Of a stretch of DNA of 64,000 bases, positions 50,756-58,438 are shown piece after piece. Source of the DNA: Parapusillimonas granuli (GTDB lineage: Bacteria > Pseudomonadota > Gammaproteobacteria > Burkholderiales > Burkholderiaceae_B); contig NZ_JACCEM010000004.1 of assembly GCF_013416525.1 (NCBI RefSeq), forward strand, positions 310,001 to 374,000, in the 5' to 3' direction. Position 1 is the stretch's first letter; each line of letters begins with the position of its first letter. A program made the translations under genes and the position numbers. The notes below the pieces were generated by a model. It did no database searches. It saw nothing but the letters and a program-made list of their open reading frames with translations, and was not told where the DNA came from.

Positions 50756-50987
50756 AGTCCTGTATTTCGCCCAAGTGGCGGAGCTCACCAAGACCCGCCA
50801 GGAAGACTGGCCGCTCGACGCCCCCGTCAGCGGCGCCCAGTGGCTCGAATCCCTGATCGCGCGCTACCCCGAGCTCGCGCCCGGCAAGCGCCTCAAGCTG
50901 GCCATCAACCAGGAACATGCCCCGCTCGACGCCCTGATCCGGCCGGGCGACGAAGTGGCCGTCTTCGAACCCGTGACCGGAGGCTGA
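50748..50987 (+). CDS. moaD: Molybdopterin synthase sulfur-carrier subunit
   Basis: A 79-residue ubiquitin-fold protein that carries the thiocarboxylate sulfur for molybdopterin. It begins MIKVLYFAQVAELT and ends in the essential FEPVTGG di-glycine. It overlaps moaC by 8 bases and ends 1 base before moaE. The GGAGG within its last codons doubles as the moaE ribosome site. Confidence 0.95.
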   Translation: MIKVLYFAQVAELTKTRQEDWPLDAPVSGAQWLESLIARYPELAPGKRLKLAINQEHAPLDALIRPGDEVAVFEPVTGG

Positions 50988-50988
50988 C

Positions 50989-51474
50989 ATGGTCGTCGTG
51001 CAAGAGGCCGATTTCGACGCGGCCGCCCTGCAGCAGCAGCTTCGGCGGCGCACGGCCACCCGGGCCGGCGCCATCGTCACCTTCACCGGCTATGTGCGCG
51101 ACTATGCCTCCGACGCCTCCACGCACAGCCTTTTCCTGGAGCACTATCCAGGCATGTGCGAGCGCGAGATCGAAGCGCTATGCGCCCACGCGAAATCACG
51201 CTGGGACATCGACGACTGCCTGGTCGTGCACCGCGTCGGCGAGCTGGCGAACGCCGAACAGATCGTGTTCGTCGCCGTTGCCAGCGCCCATCGCGGGGAA
51301 GCCTTCCGGGCCTGCGAATACCTGATCGACGCCCTGAAGACCCGCGCGCCCTTCTGGAAGCGCGAGACGCTGGCCGACGGAAAGAAATTCTGGGTGGAAC
51401 AGCGCCAGTCCGACCACGAAAAAACCGAGCAATGGAATCCGCCCTCAACCTCAGAACAGGCAGGCGATAAATGA
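50989..51474 (+). CDS. moaE: Molybdopterin synthase catalytic subunit
   Basis: Converts cyclic pyranopterin to molybdopterin using MoaD thiocarboxylate. The 161-residue protein has GAIVTFTGYVRDY near the N-terminus, LEHYPGMCEREI, the catalytic region HRVGEL, and the C-terminal FWKRETLADGKKFWV. Length is normal. Its stop overlaps the moaB ATG (51471-51474). Confidence 0.95.
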   Translation: MVVVQEADFDAAALQQQLRRRTATRAGAIVTFTGYVRDYASDASTHSLFLEHYPGMCEREIEALCAHAKSRWDIDDCLVVHRVGELANAEQIVFVAVASAHRGEAFRACEYLIDALKTRAPFWKRETLADGKKFWVEQRQSDHEKTEQWNPPSTSEQAGDK

Positions 51475-51989
51475 GCAAAGCCGATCCCAGCAAGCCCCCC
51501 GTTTCCCTGAAATGCGCCGTGCTGACCATCTCCGATACGCGCAACGCCGGCAATGACACCTCGGGCGACTACCTGTCGCAAAGCCTGGCCGAAGCCGGGC
51601 ACGCCTGCGTGCGGCGCGACATCTGCGCCGGCAACCTCTACCAGATTCGCAAGGTCATCAGCGACTGGATCGCCGATGACGGCATCCAGGTGATCCTGAC
51701 CAACGGCGGCACCGGCTTTTCCCACGACAAATCCACGGCGGCGGCCATCCTGCCGCTGCTCGACCAGGCCATCACCGGCTTCGGCGAACTCTTTCGCCAT
51801 CTTTCCTTCCAGGAGATCGGCAGCTCCATGCTGCAGTCCGACGCCTTCGCGGGGTCGGCGAACAACACCCTGATCTTCTGCATGCCCGGTTCGACCGGCG
51901 CCTGCAAGACCGCCTGGGAAGGCATCATCCGGGAACAACTGGACAGCACGCATCGCCCCTGCAATTTCGGCAGCCTTTACCATGCTTGA
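51471..51989 (+). CDS. moaB: Molybdenum cofactor protein MoaB
   Basis: A 172-residue MoaB/Mog-fold protein that adenylylates molybdopterin or regulates that step. It shows CAVLTISDTRNAGNDTSGDYL and the loop ILTNGGTGFSHDKST, related to MogA. The HDKST ending is the MoaB type, not the RDxTPEA of MogA. The family's second conserved PGS segment (CMPGSTGACKTAW) is present. It overlaps moaE by 4 and moeA by 8 bases. Confidence 0.92.
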   Translation: MSKADPSKPPVSLKCAVLTISDTRNAGNDTSGDYLSQSLAEAGHACVRRDICAGNLYQIRKVISDWIADDGIQVILTNGGTGFSHDKSTAAAILPLLDQAITGFGELFRHLSFQEIGSSMLQSDAFAGSANNTLIFCMPGSTGACKTAWEGIIREQLDSTHRPCNFGSLYHA

Positions 51990-53184
51990 ATTCGACGCCG
52001 CACAATCCCGCCTGGCCGCGGCCGGGAACCCGCCCAGCATCGCGGAAGTATGCCCGCTGGCCGAAGCCCGCGGCCGCGTCCTGGCCCAGACCGTCTTCGC
52101 CACCTGCGACCTGCCGCCGGCGGACAACAGCGCAATGGACGGCTACGCCATCCGCCATGCCGACTACGCCCCTGGCAAGCGCCTGCCCATCCAGCAACGC
52201 TGCTTCGCGGGCGAAACCCCGCAGCCGCTGCACGCCGGCAAGGCCATCCGCCTGTTCACCGGCAGCCTCATACCGGAAGGCGCCGATACCGTGGTCATGC
52301 AGGAAGACGGCAACGAGAACGACGACGGCTTCGAAATCCTGCATCCCCCGGTGCAAGGCGCGCACCTGCGGCGGCGCGGGGAAGACGTGCTCAAGGGGAA
52401 TCAGCTGCTCGCCAAAGGCCGCCTCATCGGCCCGGGCGAAATCGCCCTGCTGGCTTCGCAGGGCTATGCCGAAATCAGCGTGTATGCGCGGCTGAAGATC
52501 GGCGTGCTGACCACGGGCGACGAACTCCTGAACCCCGGCCAGCCCCGTGGCGACGCCCAGATCTACAACTCCAACGGCCCCATGCTCACCGCCCTTTGCC
52601 AGGACATGGGCGCCAGCGTGGTGCATTGCCTGCACGCCCAGGACACGGCGGAATCGCTGCGCGAGGCATTCACCGTCCTGCTCGCCGATTGCGACCTGGT
52701 GCTGACGGTCGGCGGTGTCTCGGTCGGCGAAAAAGACCTGGTCAAGCCCACGATAGAAGCGCTGGGCGGCACGCTGGATCTCTGGCGGGTCTGCATGAAG
52801 CCCGGCAAGCCGGTGGCGCTGGCGCAGGTCCAGGGCAAGCCGGTGGTGTGCCTGCCGGGCAATCCGGTGTCGGCCTTCGTGGTCTTCAGCCTGCTGGTGA
52901 CGCCGTTGCTGCGGACGATGCAGGGCCGTACCCAGGTGATTCCCGCGGTTCAGTACGGTTGCTTGTCCTCCGACCGCCGGTTCAAGGAGAATCGGGATGA
53001 GTTCTTGCGAGTGCGGGTGGCCTATTCGTCCAGGGGGGTGACGCTCACGCCGCATCCCCAACAGGGGTCGGGGATCATCAGTTCACTGCCTTGGGCCGGC
53101 GCTTTGGCGCGGGTTGCGGCGAATACCGAAGTGCATGACGGCGATACGGTCGCGTTCTACGACTTGCGGCATTGGCTGCGGTGA
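51982..53184 (+). CDS. moeA: Molybdopterin molybdenumtransferase
   Basis: Inserts molybdate into adenylylated molybdopterin. The 400-residue protein has the four-domain MoeA layout: PPADNSAMDGYAIR near residue 50, RRRGEDVLKGNQLL, TTGDELLNPG, TVGGVSVGEKDLVK in the Mog-like domain, and MKPGKPVALAQ before the C-terminal beta domain. It overlaps moaB upstream. Its last 28 bases overlap antisense with mobA. Confidence 0.95.
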   Translation: MLEFDAAQSRLAAAGNPPSIAEVCPLAEARGRVLAQTVFATCDLPPADNSAMDGYAIRHADYAPGKRLPIQQRCFAGETPQPLHAGKAIRLFTGSLIPEGADTVVMQEDGNENDDGFEILHPPVQGAHLRRRGEDVLKGNQLLAKGRLIGPGEIALLASQGYAEISVYARLKIGVLTTGDELLNPGQPRGDAQIYNSNGPMLTALCQDMGASVVHCLHAQDTAESLREAFTVLLADCDLVLTVGGVSVGEKDLVKPTIEALGGTLDLWRVCMKPGKPVALAQVQGKPVVCLPGNPVSAFVVFSLLVTPLLRTMQGRTQVIPAVQYGCLSSDRRFKENRDEFLRVRVAYSSRGVTLTPHPQQGSGIISSLPWAGALARVAANTEVHDGDTVAFYDLRHWLR

Positions 53185-53915
53185 GGGGCGCGGGGCGCTC
53201 GGGGTACGGGACCGGCCATCATCGCCAGGTCCTGCGGCGTATTGATATTCCCGAACACTCCTTCGCCGCCCTGGAAATGAACCCGCAGCGCCCCCACCCT
53301 GCCCAACCACGACCGCACCCTTCTTTCACCCGCGAATAGAAACGCGCGAATGTCCTCTTGCAGGCTGCTGTGCAGCAACATGCACAAAGGCTGGTCCCGT
53401 TCCGTGTCGCCGTCCCGGATCGATGCGAAAGCCACCCGCGCACGGCCGTCTTCGTGCAGGGCGGCCGCCAGCCGCACGAACAGGTCCGCGGGAGGATGCG
53501 GGACGTCGACGGGCAGGACGGCCAGCCAAGGGGTGTGGATGCGCGCCAGCGCGGTGGCGATCCCGGCCAGCGGGCCCTGGGCGTCACCCAGCGTCGGATC
53601 GTCGCCGAATGCCTCCCCATACCGGCCATAGAGCTCGAGATAGCGGTTCGCGCTGATCAGCAGGCGCGCGACCTGCGGAGCCAGGAAGCGCTGCGCATGC
53701 CACAGCAGCGGCTGGCCGTCCAGCAGCACCAGGCCTTTGTCCCATCCTTGCCAATCGGCCAGGCAGTCCGGCAGCATGGGCGGCCCGCCGGCGCCGCGCT
53801 CCGCCGCTTCGCGCATGCGGCGCGCCTGGCCGCCGGCCAGGATCAGGCCGGTGACGGACTCCCGTCCCAGGGGCGCGGCCACGCCGGCCGCGGTGGCGGG
53901 CGGCTGGTCCGTCAT
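53157..53915 (-). CDS. mobA: Molybdenum cofactor guanylyltransferase, with insertion in the nucleotide loop
   Basis: Adds GMP to molybdenum cofactor to make the bis-guanine-dinucleotide form used by formate dehydrogenases. The 252-residue protein has [11 protein letters not shown] and [18 protein letters not shown]. Between RM and DKGL lie about 23 residues ([22 protein letters not shown]) where the family normally has two or three. The rest ([20 protein letters not shown]) is normal. ATG 53915 overlaps the moaA stop as ATGA (53912-53915). It converges on moeA with a 28-base overlap. Confidence 0.9.
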   Translation of the reverse strand: MTDQPPATAAGVAAPLGRESVTGLILAGGQARRMREAAERGAGGPPMLPDCLADWQGWDKGLVLLDGQPLLWHAQRFLAPQVARLLISANRYLELYGRYGEAFGDDPTLGDAQGPLAGIATALARIHTPWLAVLPVDVPHPPADLFVRLAAALHEDGRARVAFASIRDGDTERDQPLCMLLHSSLQEDIRAFLFAGERRVRSWLGRVGALRVHFQGGEGVFGNINTPQDLAMMAGPVPRAPRAPHRSQCRKS

Positions 53916-55027
53916 CCGCCTATGTAGCTCATTTCGATCTTGCCCCGCCGCGCGGTCTCTGCCCCGCGCAGTTCGGAATAGCGGTCGTCGCGCGCGGACC
54001 AGATGCCGGCCAGGGCGGCGGCAAGCTGCTCGTCGCTGCCGCCCCGGCGGATCAGGCCGCGCAGATCGTGGCCCTGGTTGGCGAACAGGCACAGGAACAA
54101 ACGGCCTTCGGGGGACAGGCGCGCCCGCGTACAGTCGCCGCAGAAGGGCTGGGAAACACTGGTGATCAAGCCGATTTCACCGGCGCCGTCGGTATAGCGC
54201 CAGCGGGCGGCGACTTCGCCGCGATAGTTGGCGCGCGCGGGCTCCAGGGTGAATTCGCGGCGCAACTGGGCCAGGATCTCGGCGCCGGTGAGGACCTCGG
54301 CCATGTTCCAGCCGTTGGTGGTGCCGACGTCCATGAACTCGATGAAGCGCAGCACGTGCCCCGAATGGCGGAAGCGCCTGGCCATGGGCAGTATCTGGTC
54401 GTCGTTCAGGCCTTTGCGCACGACCATATTGACCTTGACCGGCGCAAGCCCGACGCGGCCCGCCTCTTCTATGCCTTCCAGCACGGTGGCGACCCCGACG
54501 CCGCTGTCGCTCATGCTTTCGAACTTGGCGTCGTCCAGCGCATCCAGGCTGACCGTCACCCGGCGCAAGCCGGCGTCCTTCAGAGCGCGCGCTTTCTTCT
54601 TCAGGAGCGTGCCGTTGGTGGTCAGCGTCAGTTCGACGGGGTCGCCCTCGGGCGTGTGCAGGACCGCCAGCATTTCGACCAGGGCCTCGATGTCTTTGCG
54701 CAGCAGGGGCTCGCCCCCGGTGAGTCGGATCTTGCGCACCCCCAGGCGCACGGCCACGGCCGCGACTCTTGCGATTTCCTCGAAGCTGAGCAGCTCGGAA
54801 TGGCGCATGAAGACATGGTCGGCGCCGAACACCTCGCGGGGCATGCAGTAGGTGCAGCGGAAATTGCAGCGGTCGGTGACCGATATGCGCAGGTCGCGCA
54901 AGGGACGGCGATGCGTATCCAGCAGCGGGCCGCCGCGCCGCCCTTCTTGATCGGGCCCGGAACCGGCGGCCTCGCTGTGAAAAATGACTTTGCTCATGTC
55001 TGACTCTTCAAGCGTTCCATGCGTCAT
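53912..55027 (-). CDS. moaA: GTP 3',8-cyclase
   Basis: Radical-SAM enzyme of the first molybdopterin step, turning GTP into the cyclic precursor that MoaC uses. In 371 residues it has the N-terminal cluster motif CNFRCTYC and the C-terminal cluster site [14 protein letters not shown] with a further Cys at LFLCLF. It ends [10 protein letters not shown], with the functionally important GG. The start is either 55027, overlapping the regulator stop as ATGA, or 54997 (MSKVIF). Confidence 0.95.
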   Translation of the reverse strand: MTHGTLEESDMSKVIFHSEAAGSGPDQEGRRGGPLLDTHRRPLRDLRISVTDRCNFRCTYCMPREVFGADHVFMRHSELLSFEEIARVAAVAVRLGVRKIRLTGGEPLLRKDIEALVEMLAVLHTPEGDPVELTLTTNGTLLKKKARALKDAGLRRVTVSLDALDDAKFESMSDSGVGVATVLEGIEEAGRVGLAPVKVNMVVRKGLNDDQILPMARRFRHSGHVLRFIEFMDVGTTNGWNMAEVLTGAEILAQLRREFTLEPARANYRGEVAARWRYTDGAGEIGLITSVSQPFCGDCTRARLSPEGRLFLCLFANQGHDLRGLIRRGGSDEQLAAALAGIWSARDDRYSELRGAETARRGKIEMSYIGG

Positions 55028-56130
55028 GGCCGAAGCGCGGCCGTGACTGCGGGACCGAAAGCTTCCTCGACCGTCTGTACCCGGCCCATGTGCCGGGCAT
55101 CGTAGCCCGTCAGTTGCCTGACGTAGGCCTGGTACTGCTCGCTATTCATCAAGTTTAACAAGCGCTGCATCCGCGCGGTCGCCAGCGTGTCGCGATGCAC
55201 CGCAAAAAAATAGCGCTCCTGGACCAGCGGCAGGAAGGCGAGGCCGCAGCGCCATGCGGCGGTCTCGACGCCGATGCCGGCGTCGGCCATGCCGCTGGCG
55301 ATGTGGGCCGCGATCGCCATGTGCGTGAATTCGCTGGTTTCGAAGCCCTGGACCCGCGCCGTGTCGATGTTCAGGCGTTCCAGCATCAGGCTGATCAGGA
55401 AGCGCGTGCTGGAACCGATCTGGCGATTGACGAAACGCACGTCGGGATTCACCAAGTCAGCGATCGAGCGTATGTTCTTGGGATTGTCGGGGTGCAGGAA
55501 CATGCCGGTATTGCGCACCGCCAGGTGCACCAGGCGGTGCTTGTCCGGATCCAGCCACGGCGCATAGCGCAGCAGTATGGGCAGCTCGAACTCGCCTTGC
55601 GGCACTTGGAAGCCCGCCAGGTCGCAATCGCCGCTGTCCAGCGACGCCAGCGCCTCGATCGCCGTGCGGTAGCGCAATTCCAGCGGCGCCATGTCCATGC
55701 CGTTGGCCATCTGCATCAGCCCTTCGACGGCGAAACCGTGGCTGGCATGCAGGCGCAGCCGCGGCTGGCTTTCGGGAAACAGCCGCTCCAGCTCTTCCTG
55801 GAGCTCGGACGCCATGCTGTCGAGCGTGGGCATCAGCCTGGCATCGACGCGCCGATTGGCCCATACGAGATGCCGGCCGAAGGACGTGAGCTTGGTGCCC
55901 TGCCGCCGCGACGTTTCGATGAGCGCGGTCTCGAATTCCTGTTCGGCCTTGCGCAAAATGCCCCATGCATGCCGGTAGGACAGCCCGCAAGCCTTGCACG
56001 CGCCCGAAATATGCCCGGTGGTGTCGATGGCCGACAGCAGCCGCAGCACTTCGCTCAATGGCAGCAGGCTGCCGTCCGGCCGCTCCAGCATCCATTCCGA
56101 ATTCAGACGCGCCCTGAATTTATGCGCCAT
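55024..56130 (-). CDS. ModE-type helix-turn-helix regulator with substrate-binding domain, probable fds regulator
   Basis: A 368-residue protein. Residues about 20-110 match the ModE DNA-binding domain ([39 protein letters not shown], then [11 protein letters not shown]). The rest is a periplasmic-binding-like domain without a signal peptide, so a cytosolic ligand sensor. It is divergent from fdsG and overlaps moaA by 4 bases, so it is co-transcribed with moaA and mobA. A divergent regulator, fdsR, is known for the Ralstonia eutropha fds operon. The same role here is likely, with molybdate, cofactor or formate as possible ligand; which one is not visible. Confidence 0.8.
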   Translation of the reverse strand: MAHKFRARLNSEWMLERPDGSLLPLSEVLRLLSAIDTTGHISGACKACGLSYRHAWGILRKAEQEFETALIETSRRQGTKLTSFGRHLVWANRRVDARLMPTLDSMASELQEELERLFPESQPRLRLHASHGFAVEGLMQMANGMDMAPLELRYRTAIEALASLDSGDCDLAGFQVPQGEFELPILLRYAPWLDPDKHRLVHLAVRNTGMFLHPDNPKNIRSIADLVNPDVRFVNRQIGSSTRFLISLMLERLNIDTARVQGFETSEFTHMAIAAHIASGMADAGIGVETAAWRCGLAFLPLVQERYFFAVHRDTLATARMQRLLNLMNSEQYQAYVRQLTGYDARHMGRVQTVEEAFGPAVTAALRP

Positions 56131-56352
56131 GCCCGCTCATCCCCCTTGCCAACACGGCCTTCCGGCCGGTTGGGCACCGTCGGCCTTCCAATATGTCATT
56201 TATTTCCTATTGAACAGCTTTGATTTGCTGTGTAGATTACATGAAATTGCCAATCAGCATATGAAAATTAAAACATATAGGCAGGCCCGAGGCCTGTGAA
56301 CGCCACGAGGCGGCCGGCGCCTGCGCCCGCCGCCAGACCAAGGAAGTCCACT
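56131..56352. promoter_or_regulatory. Divergent control region of the regulator and the fds operon
   Basis: 222 bases, with a distinctly AT-rich core around 56190-56280. An ATATG-N10-CATAT dyad lies at 56259-56278, about 75 bases upstream of fdsG, and TTGATT occurs at 56220-56225. These are candidate regulator and promoter elements, not proven ones. Confidence 0.45.
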
Positions 56353-56859
56353 ATGCATACGCCGACCCACGCGGACGAATTCGAGCCTTCGGCTCCGGCC
56401 GTGGAAACCGTCACCCGGCAAGCCATTGCGCGCCACGCGGGCATGCAAGGAAACCTGCTGCCCATACTGCACGCCATCCAGCACGCCCTGGGCTGTATTC
56501 CGGCTGGCGCCGTTCCGGTGCTGGCCCAGGCCCTGCAGCTGTCCCGGGCGGAAATCCATGGCGTGATCCGCTTCTATCCCCATTTCCGGCAGCGCCCGGC
56601 CGGGCCGGTCAGGCTCGAGATCTGCCGGGCGGAATCCTGTCAGGCCATGGGCGCCAATGCGCTGGCCGACCACGCGCGCCGGCATCTGGCCTGTGATTTC
56701 CACGAAACCTCGCCCGACGGCAAGGTTACGCTGGAACCCGTCTACTGCCTGGGCCTGTGCGCGCAGTCGCCGGCCGTCATGGTCAACGGGCAGCCCCATG
56801 CCCGGGTCACCCCTCAGAAACTCGACCGCCTGCTGCAGGCGCAAGGATGCGGATCATGA
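56353..56859 (+). CDS. fdsG: NAD-dependent formate dehydrogenase gamma subunit
   Basis: NuoE-like electron-transfer subunit of the soluble molybdenum formate dehydrogenase. About 168 residues, with the thioredoxin-fold [2Fe-2S] ligands in CRAESCQAMG and VYCLGLCAQSPAVMVNG. ATG 56353 has AAGGAAG upstream, at about 7 bases. It is the first gene of fdsG-fdsB-fdsA-fdhD-fdsD and overlaps fdsB as ATGA (56856-56859). Confidence 0.94.
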   Translation: MHTPTHADEFEPSAPAVETVTRQAIARHAGMQGNLLPILHAIQHALGCIPAGAVPVLAQALQLSRAEIHGVIRFYPHFRQRPAGPVRLEICRAESCQAMGANALADHARRHLACDFHETSPDGKVTLEPVYCLGLCAQSPAVMVNGQPHARVTPQKLDRLLQAQGCGS

Positions 56860-58427
56860 CCCCACCCATCACCGTCTACGTTCCCATGGACACCGCCGCC
56901 GTCGCGGTGGGCGCCAACGACGTCGCCCGCGCCATCCAGGCCGAAGCCGACCGGCGCGGGCTGGGCATCGCGCTGGTGCGCAATGGTTCGCGCGGCCTGC
57001 TGTGGCTGGAACCCTTGGTGGAAGTCGCAACGCCCCAGGGCCGCATGGCCTACGGCCCGGTCGAACCCGACGACGTTCCCGGCCTGTTCGACGCGGGCTG
57101 GCTGCACGGAGGCGGCCATGCCCTGGCGCACGGCCCGACCGAAGACATTCCCTACCTGAAGAACCAGGAGCGCCTCACCTTCGCCCGCGTGGGCGTCATC
57201 GACCCCTTGTCCCTGGACGACTACCGCGCGCTGGGCGGCTATGAAGGCCTGCGGAAGGCGCTCGCCCTGCCGCCGGAGGCCATCGTCGCCGAAGTGGCCG
57301 ATTCGGGGCTGCGCGGCCGCGGCGGCGCGGCTTTTCCCACGGGCGTCAAATGGAAAACCGTGCTGGAAACGGCGGCCCCCAGGAAATACGTCGTCTGCAA
57401 TGCCGATGAAGGCGATTCCGGCACGTTTTCCGACCGCATGCTGATGGAAGGCGACCCCTACTCACTCATCGAGGGCATGACCATCGCCGGCCTGGCGGTA
57501 CAGGCCACGTATGGCTACATCTACGTGCGCTCCGAATATCCCGTCGCCATATCGGTGCTCGAAACCGCCATCCAGCGAGCGCGGCAGGCAGGCTGGCTGG
57601 GCGCCGACATCCAGGGCTCGGGGCGCGGCTTCGACCTCGAAGTGCGCTGCGGCGCGGGCGCCTATATCTGCGGCGAGGAAACCTCGCTGCTCGAAAGCAT
57701 AGAGGGCAAGCGCGGCCTGGTCCGCGCCAAGCCGCCGCTGCCCGCCGTCGCGGGGCTGTTCGGCCGGCCCACCGTCGTCAACAACGTCATCTCCCTGGCC
57801 ACCGTGCCGCTCGTCCTGGCGCGCGGCGCCGGCCACTATCGCGATTTCGGCATGGGCCGTTCGCGGGGCACGCTGCCCTTTCAACTGGCCGGCAACATCC
57901 GGCGCGGGGGCTTGGTCGAAAAAGCCTTCGGCGTCACGCTGCGCGAACTCCTGCACGACTACGGCGGCGGCAGCGCAAGCGGCCGGCCCTTGCGGGCCGT
58001 GCAGGTGGGCGGCCCGCTGGGCGCCTATCTGCCCGAATCCCTGTGGGATGCGCCGCTGGATTACGAAAGCTATGCGGCGGTCTCCGCCATGGTGGGCCAC
58101 GGCGGCATCGTGGCGTTCGACGATACGGTGGACATGGCCGCCATGGCGGAATACGCCATGGAATTTTGCGCCATCGAATCCTGCGGCAAGTGCACGCCAT
58201 GCCGCATCGGCTCGACACGCGGCGTGGAAGTCATCCATCGCATACGCGACAACGAAGGGCGCGCCGACCAGGTCGAGCTCCTGCGCGATCTCTGCGACAC
58301 CATGCTGGCGGGCTCGCTCTGCGCCCTGGGCGGCATGACACCCTACCCGGTCCTGTCCGCCCTGGACCATTTTCCCGAAGACTTCGGCCTGCCCGCGTCC
58401 GCGGGCGCAACGGCGCAGCCCGCCTGA
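56856..58427 (+). CDS. fdsB: NAD-dependent formate dehydrogenase beta subunit
   Basis: NuoF-like diaphorase subunit carrying FMN, the NAD site and a [4Fe-4S] cluster. The 523-residue protein has an N-terminal thioredoxin-like extension (1 to about 115) and GLRGRGGAAFPTGVKW for FMN. It also has GAGAYICGEETSLLESIEG for NAD and ESCGKCTPCRIG for the cluster. ATG 56856 is preferred because AAGGA lies 8 bases upstream; an in-frame ATG 9 bases earlier is possible. Confidence 0.95.
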   Translation: MTPPITVYVPMDTAAVAVGANDVARAIQAEADRRGLGIALVRNGSRGLLWLEPLVEVATPQGRMAYGPVEPDDVPGLFDAGWLHGGGHALAHGPTEDIPYLKNQERLTFARVGVIDPLSLDDYRALGGYEGLRKALALPPEAIVAEVADSGLRGRGGAAFPTGVKWKTVLETAAPRKYVVCNADEGDSGTFSDRMLMEGDPYSLIEGMTIAGLAVQATYGYIYVRSEYPVAISVLETAIQRARQAGWLGADIQGSGRGFDLEVRCGAGAYICGEETSLLESIEGKRGLVRAKPPLPAVAGLFGRPTVVNNVISLATVPLVLARGAGHYRDFGMGRSRGTLPFQLAGNIRRGGLVEKAFGVTLRELLHDYGGGSASGRPLRAVQVGGPLGAYLPESLWDAPLDYESYAAVSAMVGHGGIVAFDDTVDMAAMAEYAMEFCAIESCGKCTPCRIGSTRGVEVIHRIRDNEGRADQVELLRDLCDTMLAGSLCALGGMTPYPVLSALDHFPEDFGLPASAGATAQPA

Positions 58428-58438
58428 CGGAGAACCCC

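Noticed and set aside
56220-56233. FNR-type box before fdsG (TTGATTTGCTGTGT)
   Set aside because: Only the left half-site TTGAT matches; the right half does not resemble ATCAA.
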